Shown in pieces: positions 57,360 to 64,000 of a DNA stretch of 64,000 nucleotides. The notes under the pieces are model-generated. The model saw only the letters and a list, made by a program, of their open reading frames with translations, ran no database searches and was not told the DNA's origin. Within the stretch, counting starts at the first letter, position 1; every line of letters starts with the position of its first letter. Position numbers and translations under genes: made by a program. This DNA is from Distichodus sexfasciatus (Eukaryota; Chordata; Actinopteri; Characiformes; Distichodontidae). Location: positions 2,899,520 through 2,963,519 of the forward strand of contig JAVGVS010000025.1 in the NCBI GenBank assembly GCA_032718565.1. Direction: 5' to 3'.

Positions 57360-58050
57360 AAATCTTAAAAGTTCCGGAGGCTGGTGTCAGGGAGGGTGGA
57401 GGAAGGAGAGATGTGGTTTTGCCTGAGCGAGAACAGGAAGAGAGGACTGGGAGCTGGAATAAAGCATCTCTCCCCAGAGACGCTGAGGAATGCATCCAGC
57501 ATTATCACAGCCATGTCTCATCTGTCTTAGCCTCTTAAGAGAGCGACAACAACACAGTTGGCACACGGTTAAAATAGCACTGCGCAAAATGACAAATTAC
57601 AAATCTGCATTGCTGCGTATCCTTACGGGGAGGATGTTGATGAAGTGCGGTTTGGTGAGACCATCGAGATTTTCAATGCTTCCTTTGTATGTTCATGCAT
57701 CTGTTGGAAATGCAGTTCCCGTATAGAGTAATATATGAATCTGCAGTCCAAGTACAACATTAGGGAAAGCGCAGTAATGCGTCGTAATGGCACGAGGGTA
57801 AGTGGAAACTCGGCAAGGGCCGCCTGTATTGAGTAAAGGAATATTGCTTTATCTATTGATCTGAGCTTATTGTTGATGCAGATCACCAGCCGTGTGCCAT
57901 CTGTCTTCACCAGACAGCTGCCATCAGCGTAAACAAAAGGTCAAAGATGACCAGGCCGGAATCCCTCTCCTGGACGAAGGGCAGAAATATGATGAAGCAC
58001 GTCTGCGTAAATGTGATGCGCTTTCTTTTCTGCTGTAATACAGTAAGGTT
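57360..58050. other. unique, moderately GC-rich block; candidate conserved non-coding element
   Basis: No repeat words shared with the rest of the window and no plausible exon. It holds clustered binding-site-like words (GTAAACAAAAGG forkhead-like, CAGCTG E-box, CTTTATCTATTGATCTG). Conservation cannot be judged from one sequence; the call rests on composition. Confidence 0.25.
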
Positions 58051-58950
58051 GACACCAAAATATTGAAAAATATGAGAACTTTACGTTGAAATTGTGTACA
58101 TCATGAACAGTTCATTTTTATGGTCATATTAGAGACTAACCAAAGTTGGATTTTTGAGACGGGTGCTGATTTTGATATGTCGGTGCTGTCTTGGCCAGAC
58201 TTTCAACTTTCAAAGAAAAAATGTGTATGAGTTGCCTAGAGAATTCTCCTTCTTCACTCCTTACTCTTGAACAGCAAGGTCAGAGGTCGCTAAAGATGTC
58301 CCAGCTGCTTTTCTCTTTTAGAGAAGCTCTTCCATCTGTTTCTCTCTGTTCAACCCTGCGGTGAAGGTCGTGCAAATCAATCGTTTGCCCTTCACCTTTT
58401 TTGGTGAAATCTCTTTGACCGTCTTGTAATTGGCGTGTGTGAAACCGCAACAGACATGCATGTTTTTTTACATGAGCGGCAAAGACGCACAGAGGGAGGC
58501 TTGAATTACTGACAGTGCCTCTTCCTGTCTCCCCCGTCCTGCGTTTTTATCGTGATACGATAATTGTGGTGCGGCCTCGAGGGGCCCGGTGTGGCCTGGC
58601 TCTTATCTGATTCCCGTCTTGGTGCATGTGAGAAGCACAATGGCATGAACTTGGTGTGTCTGGAAGAGAGATTTTTGTTTGGTTGGTTCGTCTGATTCAC
58701 GGCTGTGCATTTGTCTCTCTGGTTAGTCACGTAGGATTGTTGTTCTTGGGAGAACCTGGCGTATTTGTCTGTCTGTGTGTGTGTTGGGGCGAAGCAATTA
58801 ATCAAAAATAACAAAATTAAGAAGTTATAATCGACATCATTTTGCAGATGAAGATTATTCAAATGTTTTTGTATTTCTATTAATACTTTCTCCAAAGTGT
58901 GTGTTCATATACAGTCTGCTTAAATACTGTCTGGGGAGGGAACAGTTCAT

Positions 58951-59075
58951 GAAAAAGTGGAGCCACAGTAGCACACCTTGTTATTACTTAATATCGGTGA
59001 CGGTCAAAATTGCACTCTGATGCTGATAATTGGCAAAAGGCCTAATATTGGCCCCTGATAATCGGTCAACCCTTA
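58951..59075 (+). mobile_element. truncated hAT-type element, GTCGACC family, 3' end
   Basis: Matches the last 125 bp of the 31.4-kb copy, including GGAGCC-CAGTAGC-CACCTTGTTA and the end GATAATCGGTCAACCCTT. The 5' part is absent. It lies only 41 bases from the complete, distinct member at 59117. Confidence 0.65.
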
Positions 59076-59116
59076 CACAGTAGTATGTTTTTAAGGGCAT
59101 AGTACATAGTACACAC

Positions 59117-59582
59117 TAGAGGTCGACCGATATGGGTTTTTCTAAAGCCGATGCCGATATTTAGAATTCGGGGTCAGCCGATGGCCGGTATACGCTGCCG
59201 ATATTTTTTTGGCCAATAATTAGACATTTCCCTTCTGTTTGTGTAGTAAAATATCACACTAATAATAATAAAGGATATACAAAATTTCTCAACATTTATT
59301 TAACACTGACTAAACATAAATATAAACATAAATAACATAAATAAAACCGTAAATGTCTAAACAATAAATAAATATATAACATTTGAAATTGACTAATAAT
59401 TTGTAAACAAAACAAAGTTTTCAAGTTACAAACTAGTTACAAACAGCATGGATCACGTGTACCGCAGCAAAACTAGGCTGTCCGCAGAGATGCCTGAATA
59501 TCGGCGTACTAAACTCGGATATCGGCCGATGCCAATATCGTAAAAAATGCTGAAGATTGGCCGATATATCGGTCGACCTCTA
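59117..59582 (+). mobile_element. young hAT-type non-autonomous element with perfect ends
   Basis: Termini TAGAGGTCGACCGATAT and ATATCGGTCGACCTCTA are perfect inverted repeats. They are flanked by a perfect 8-bp duplication GTACACAC (59109-59116 and 59583-59590). The 466-bp interior is not that of the 31.4-kb subfamily: it is AT-rich with a GCCGAT-rich subterminal region and no ORF. Only the ends are shared, as expected when several deletion derivatives use one transposase. Perfect ends and duplication indicate recent insertion. It lies 0.3-0.7 kb upstream of the 60-kb candidate promoter. Confidence 0.85.
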
Positions 59583-59925
59583 GTACACACTGGGGACAAT
59601 GCCAGAATTGTTTTTAGTACTAACAGGATTTTTAAAGTACCAAAATAATTAACATGGGTAAAATTACATCGGGTACAGTTAATTGCCAGCCCTATGTCTG
59701 TGTGTGTGAGGAAGACCCAGAACAGGAAAAGAGTTCCTCTGAGCGTTGTAAGATCCCGATCCCATTTCCGCGGGTGAGTCTTTTGCTGAGGGTCGGAAAG
59801 GGGTTACGGGCAGAGGGTGGAGCGGGTTTAGTTAGAAGTACGAGCTATGGAGGGTCACTTCCTTTCATCCTGCTTTCTTCCCATACTGTTGAATAGATGT
59901 ACACATGCACGCTGAGCTCGGGATC

Positions 59926-60040
59926 CAAGAAGAGGAGGAGGGAAAGAGAGAGAGAACGCACAAACGAGGGATCAGCAGTGAGTGAGGGAGGGAGGGAAAG
60001 AGAGAGAGGGAGCGAAAAAGGGGAGAAGGAGGGGGGAGTA
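59926..60040 (+). repeat. purine-rich (GA/GGA) tract
   Basis: Almost pure purines on the + strand over about 110 bases, with GAGAGAGA, GGGAGGGAGGGA and AAAAAGGGGAGAAGGAGGGG segments. It lies in the CpG-rich candidate promoter. Confidence 0.8.
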
Positions 60041-60336
60041 ATGTCAACAGCTCCAGTCCCAGCGCAGTCAGCTGAAATCCAGGCTCCGGCGCAGTAGCAC
60101 GGAGAGAAGAAGTGGCAGCTCAGACTGAGTCGGGAAATAACGCTCCTTTCTTAAATTCTTTCTCAGTTGCCGGTGACTGCTGATGTTCTTTCTGTGTATG
60201 CGGACGAGGTTCTATACAAAACCAAAAGACTGAGTCATAGGGAAAGGAGACACTGCTTTAAAGGCTTAAACAGGTCTGGAGTGGCATGAAAACTTCATCA
60301 GGATGAGAGATCTTCACACGCTTTTTTCAGAAAGAG
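60041..60336 (+). CDS. candidate 5' UTR and first coding exon, possibly an alternative promoter
   Basis: CpG- and GA-rich DNA leads into a stretch with several short ORFs. ATG 60041 opens an 18-residue ORF (MSTAPVPAQSAEIQAPAQ), and ATG 60182 and ATG 60287 open others of 16 and 6 codons. ATG 60303 has A at -3. It runs for 11 codons (Met-Arg-Asp-Leu-His-Thr-Leu-Phe-Ser-Glu-Arg) and one base, to 60336, followed by GTGCGT (60337-60342), a plausible donor. The exon would therefore end in phase 1, the same phase as the candidate at 22664. Both could splice to a common downstream exon outside the window. The upstream ORFs fit a regulated leader but weaken the case that 60303 is the true start. I recognise no family. 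The leader could also belong to a non-coding transcript. Confidence 0.3.
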
Positions 60337-60619
60337 GTGCGTTGACGTTTGCGTTTTTGCAATCCGATCGTGCAGTCGGCGCTTGTGGCTCCTCACGCTT
60401 GTAAGATGAGACAAAGTGTAGAGGGTCTGTAGAACAGGACTCGCTTGTATTTGGAGCAGGCAGCCCTTTAAACAGAATTGGTTGAGCCGGGGCGGAGAAG
60501 ACGTTTCTCTCGATAAAATAAGCATTTAGACAGCTGCAGCTGGGTGGAAGTATTAAGCTATTAATAAACGAATCTGCGTCGCAGCAGTTGCTCGGTGCTT
60601 GGTATAAATGTGTTGTTTT

Positions 60620-61967
60620 ATCCCTGCTGTTGTGAGCGGCACGATGGGGAACTAGAGTTTTACTAACATTCTGACAAAATAAAGAGGGTTATGTGTAATG
60701 TGGTGTTGACCAATTATCAGTGCATTTATTTGTATTTCATGTTTTTTTAATAACCATTATAAATGAAATCATTTTAAAATGTGGCACTTTGGCTCTGATG
60801 CAGCCGCCTCTCTCGGTTTGAAGTCATCGTTCTGTGATCTAGAGGATCGCCTGAATCTGATTTGTTAGCCAGAAGTTTAGCCTATCAACACAGAAGACTG
60901 AAGGCACTGAAAGTTTTTCATTCTGACACCTGAAGCTGTGAGCTCCATGAAATTATTGTTTTAGTAACTTTAGGACAATCTCTCAGTATTAATATTTATG
61001 ATAACAAGAATTTTTGTTAAAGTAATGTTTATATTGATATTCATGTTTACATAATTTTAATTAAAATATCAGTTATTGTGCTGTTTGATCAGTAATAATC
61101 GGTATCAGTATTGGCCCTGGAAAATAATAATCATTCTACCCGTAACACATTATTGTTAACTTCTATATTTGTCTTAATACCTATTACTGTATCACTGATC
61201 TCAGTATACTGTATATCTAACAGCAAATTTACAACAGCCTAATCTCCCTAATTTGTCCAGATTCCTTTGGAGTCAGCAGGGGGTCTAGGAATTGGTTTTG
61301 TCGGCGGTATTTAACTCCAGACTTAAGCCGCTGATCTGATGTGCCAGTCTCTGGGGGCAGCGTAGGTCCCTCATCAGCGGTCTGTGGTCCGACTGCAAAT
61401 GGAGCGCTAGTTCCAAAGGGGAATTCTGGGATCCCCGTTTAATCCAGCGAGGATTAAACAATGTCCGGAATTGTGGGTGTGATGGACATGGGTCTGGGAG
61501 GGAGATTATTTTAGAACGATGGCATGCACTTTTAGTGATTAGGCTGTGCTCTCGTAGCTGGCTTCATCCCTCTGGGCCTAAATGCCACTCGTCTCTGATC
61601 CTGTCCCTCGAGTCTCCATCAGAGCAAAAAGTCGGTTAATAGCCACTGCTGTACTACCTGCCCATGGGGGATGGAGGTTTACTTTGGTGGTTCTGCTGTG
61701 CTTCTGATTGCTTGGGAAGCATTTCTGGAAGAGAATGAGTAACCCTAGAGCTTCCAATCCTAATTCCTCGTCACTCATGGGACATCACTCATTACATCAT
61801 CGCTCATTACATCATCAGCAGCAGAAATGCAGAAAATTTGCTATTCATTTATTTTTTAAGTTTCATAAACAGCACAAATGCTGCAATGTTGCTGTAGCTC
61901 ACAAATCGTATAAAAGTATTGATTTCCTGAAATGTGCTTAAGAACAATACTGGTTCACATTCCATCG
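60620..61967. other. no gene seen; probable intron
   Basis: Unique sequence after the 60-kb CpG-rich region. 61.25-61.50 kb is GC-richer (CAGCGTAGGTCCCTCATCAG) and could be regulatory. Includes the hAT fragment at 61090. Confidence 0.4.
61090..61140 (-). mobile_element. hAT fragment, GTCGACC family
   Basis: A short remnant with AGTAATAATCGGTATCAGTA followed by TTGGCCCTGGAAAA, matching the subterminal region of the family. The termini are lost. Confidence 0.45.
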
Positions 61968-62258
61968 TGTTGGCGTAATATCGTTGTGGTTAGCACTGTC
62001 AGCTCACAGCAAGAATGTCCAGGGTTCGATCCCCCGCTTTAGTCTGCTTGCTCTCCCCGTGTTCATGTGGGTTTTCTCCAGATTTCCTCCCAATGTCCAA
62101 AGGCATGCACTAAAATTTGATTGGTTACTCTAAATTGGCCCCATAAGTGTGAGTGCCTGTGCTCTACATTGTGTTGGTGCCCACCCAGGTTTGTTCCCTG
62201 GTTTCGGTGTAGGCTCCGGTCCCTCTGACCCTGAATGTCATAATGAATCAGTGAATGA
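61968..62258 (+). mobile_element. tRNA-derived SINE, family A, forward copy
   Basis: The A-box-like GTGGTTAGCACTG and B box GGTTCGATCCC are at 61987-62033. They are followed by GTTTTCTCCAGATTTCCTCC, ACTCTAAATTGGCCCCATAA and an AATGAATCAGTGAATG tail. It is the only nearly complete forward copy in the window. Confidence 0.75.
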
Positions 62259-64000
62259 TTTTAATTGCACCTGTTTTGAACGAAGATATTCAGAAGAAGT
62301 TTTTTTGCGTATGTATTCGTGAAGATATGGTTACATTGATGTCCTTTCTTCCCATCACCTCTATTCATCTTTGTGTTTCTGGTTTGCAAAGCATTCTGAG
62401 AATTTATCATCATCACATAAATACACAGTCAGCATCGCGCGTCCCTGTATTCTAGAGCTATACCTCTTACTCCACCATCTCCAGAACAACAGAGCACCCT
62501 AGTCTAAGTTGTAGGGCTATAGCGGGAATCAGGATTGGACCATGTTGTGAATGAGTTGAACTTACGCGGTTTGAATTTTGCATAAATATATAATAAATAA
62601 TATATAATTTGAATAATATTTTATAATATATAATAAATTGAATGGAAAAAAATGTCTTTCCTGCAACTTGGTGTATTTGCACACTAGCATATCTGACATC
62701 AATTATTCTTGGGCTTTCTGTATTCGCACGTAGTATGTGGAGTATACCGAGTCGTGTGAGAGCCTGGCACGTGCTTTCCTTCACATGCCCCTTCACCCAG
62801 TGCTGGGATACATCTGGAGAGATCTCAGAGCGAGAGGGCATTAATGAAAGATAAGCACAGAAGCCAAGTTACAGCTGTCAGCTCGGGTGGATGTGTAGTA
62901 CTTTTGCATCTTATGTATTATGGAGACATGGAGCTACTTTGCTTTCAGCAGGAAAGTGGAAGGTGATGTTAGAATGCAGGAAGTTTGGCTTGTTAGCTGC
63001 AATTTGTTTTAAAGCTGAACGGCAGGGCTGAGGGGCATAGTGCAGTATTGTATGTATGTTCTAGACATCCAGAAGCGATGCAAACCTCAGTCACTGACAC
63101 TAATTTACAGTAGCTGATGCTATAGACCACTTTTGGAATCACAGTGGTTCATGTTAGCATTAGCTAGCAGAAATTAGTGTTAATGACCTGGTGATGTACA
63201 GTACTGTGCAAAAGTCTTGATTCACGCTTTCTAACTTTAAACTGTGCTAAATAAGAGACTAGATAGTGTTACAGTGGCTCAAGACTTTAGCACTGTACTG
63301 TTGATTTCTAGATGTCTCCTTTAAAAGCAGTGTAGTGTTGTTGATCACTAACTGTAGCTAGTTTTCAAATCTGACAATTTTAATACGCATTATGAAATTC
63401 AGGTAAATAACTAATGCCTGAGTTGGCATGCTTCAAGATGTCTATACAACTCATGAAGGGCGATGGTCAAGCCAGTGATAAAGTATCCCAGGAAATGCTT
63501 GAGGACTGGCAGTCCACCATACTAAGGGTGATCTCATCTGGAAGTCCCCAGCCGGTGTTGAAAAAAGGCACGCATTGTGCCACTGACACAGTTTTGAGGC
63601 TTATAAATGTAGGAGCTTATCACTGTGTCACAGCGCAGCTGGTTCTGGGGGAAGAGCTTTGCCCGGACCTATTTTAAAGCATGTCTCAGCCACCGCCAGT
63701 CTATATAGCTCTCTGTAAAAAGTGGGCTGATGCACACATTCCATTCCATCCATTACCCACAATCCTGCAGGTCCATGTCCTTCAAATGTGCAGCTGCTGA
63801 CCTTTCACCTTGCCAGGATGTAGCATAGCCGAGCAATGCTAACACGCCACAGCCATGTCACTCTCGGACGACGGAGTCTAGTAGAGGAAATCCTGTCCAA
63901 CTTGGCCTGAACCAAATGGTAGTAAGTGGAGGTGGTGTGGTGTTTATCAGCTTTAACCAGGAGTGGACAAAGTGCACAACTCCACTGTATGAGTCAGTGT
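62259..64000. other. no gene seen
   Basis: Unique sequence with an AT-only stretch at 62580-62640 and the 102-bp MITE. The 87-codon frame at 63414-63677 is unremarkable. Confidence 0.4.
63199..63300. mobile_element. 102-bp MITE with CAGTACTGTGCAAAAGTC ends
   Basis: The left end CAGTACTGTGCAAAAGTCTT and the right end (reverse complement CAGTACAGTGCTAAAGTCTT) differ at two positions. TA flanks the left; the right flank is TT, probably a mutated TA. The ends resemble those of the Tc1-like element at 42.8 kb, so it may have been mobilised by a related transposase. Confidence 0.7.

Larger units (their letters stand above)
59750..60620 (+). promoter_or_regulatory. CpG-rich region, second candidate promoter
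   Basis: CG dinucleotides become frequent from about 59750 to 60620, against sparse CpG on both sides. The region contains GA-rich tracts (59926-60040), no TATA box near its start, and the candidate leader exon ending at 60336. A CpG-rich island of this kind is typical of a vertebrate promoter. The + direction is inferred only from the donor-like site. Confidence 0.4.

Noticed and set aside
58506..58895. 129-codon minus-strand frame
   Set aside because: Asn/Gln-rich product of AT-rich DNA, no domain, no promoter or splice context.
59117..59582. Retroviral or LTR origin for the repeat with inverted ends
   Set aside because: Inverted rather than direct terminal repeats and an 8-bp duplication indicate a DNA transposon. 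No LTR, primer-binding site or reverse transcriptase was seen anywhere in the window.
59654..59774. 40-codon frame starting Met-Gly-Lys-Ile-Thr and ending at a GTGAGT donor-like site
   Set aside because: Looks exon-like, with an ATG and a good donor in phase 0, but it lies next to a young transposon and shows no recognisable protein. It is not consistent in phase with the other candidate first exons. Kept only as a note.
1..64000. A novel multi-gene system (operon-like, defence or biosynthetic)
   Set aside because: No clustered coding genes exist in the window; it is vertebrate non-coding DNA dominated by repeats.

Overview
The window looks like non-coding DNA of a ray-finned (teleost) fish. 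It is AT-rich and has no long open reading frame with recognisable domains. It is full of fish-type repeats: tRNA-derived SINEs with intact A and B boxes, hAT-type non-autonomous transposons with 8-bp target-site duplications, Tc1/mariner-type fragments flanked by TA, and many (CA)n, (AG)n, (GGA)n and (AAT)n microsatellites. There is no bacterial gene organisation, CRISPR array, rRNA or convincing functional tRNA gene. The species cannot be named from the sequence alone.

Only three places look like gene starts, all on the + strand. (1) 22.43-22.68 kb is CpG-rich and ends in an ATG, four codons and one base, followed by a consensus donor GTAAGT. (2) 59.93-60.34 kb is CpG- and purine-rich, holds several upstream ORFs, and ends in a short ORF that also stops in phase 1 at a GTGCGT donor. 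(3) 18.25 kb has a good TATA box below a GC-rich stretch. No coding exon with recognisable homology follows, so most of the window from 22.7 kb onward may be one or more very long 5' introns. The equal phase of (1) and (2) would allow them to be alternative first exons of one gene whose body lies beyond the right edge. That is inference; I do not recognise the gene.

Layout. 1-18 kb holds SINEs (2.5, 8.9-9.5, 10.5, 11.2, 13.9 and 17.2-17.6 kb) and other old repeats between unique sequence. 18-25 kb is repeat-poor and contains two of the candidate starts. 25.8-35.6 kb is dense in hAT-type elements and a nested TA-flanked MITE. 36-48 kb mixes unique sequence with hAT elements (38.9 and 41.0 kb), a Tc1-like remnant that keeps a readable transposase C-terminus (42.8 kb), SINEs, and a three-layer nest (46.9-47.5 kb). 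48-57 kb is mostly decayed transposons. 57.2-58.7 kb is unique and possibly conserved. 59.1-59.6 kb is a young hAT-type insertion just upstream of the 60-kb candidate promoter. 60.3-64 kb is mostly unique with one SINE and one 102-bp MITE.

I found no novel multi-gene system. The interest lies in the transposon archaeology (verifiable duplications, nesting and internal empty sites), some perfect palindromes or hairpins, and the possible twin first exons.
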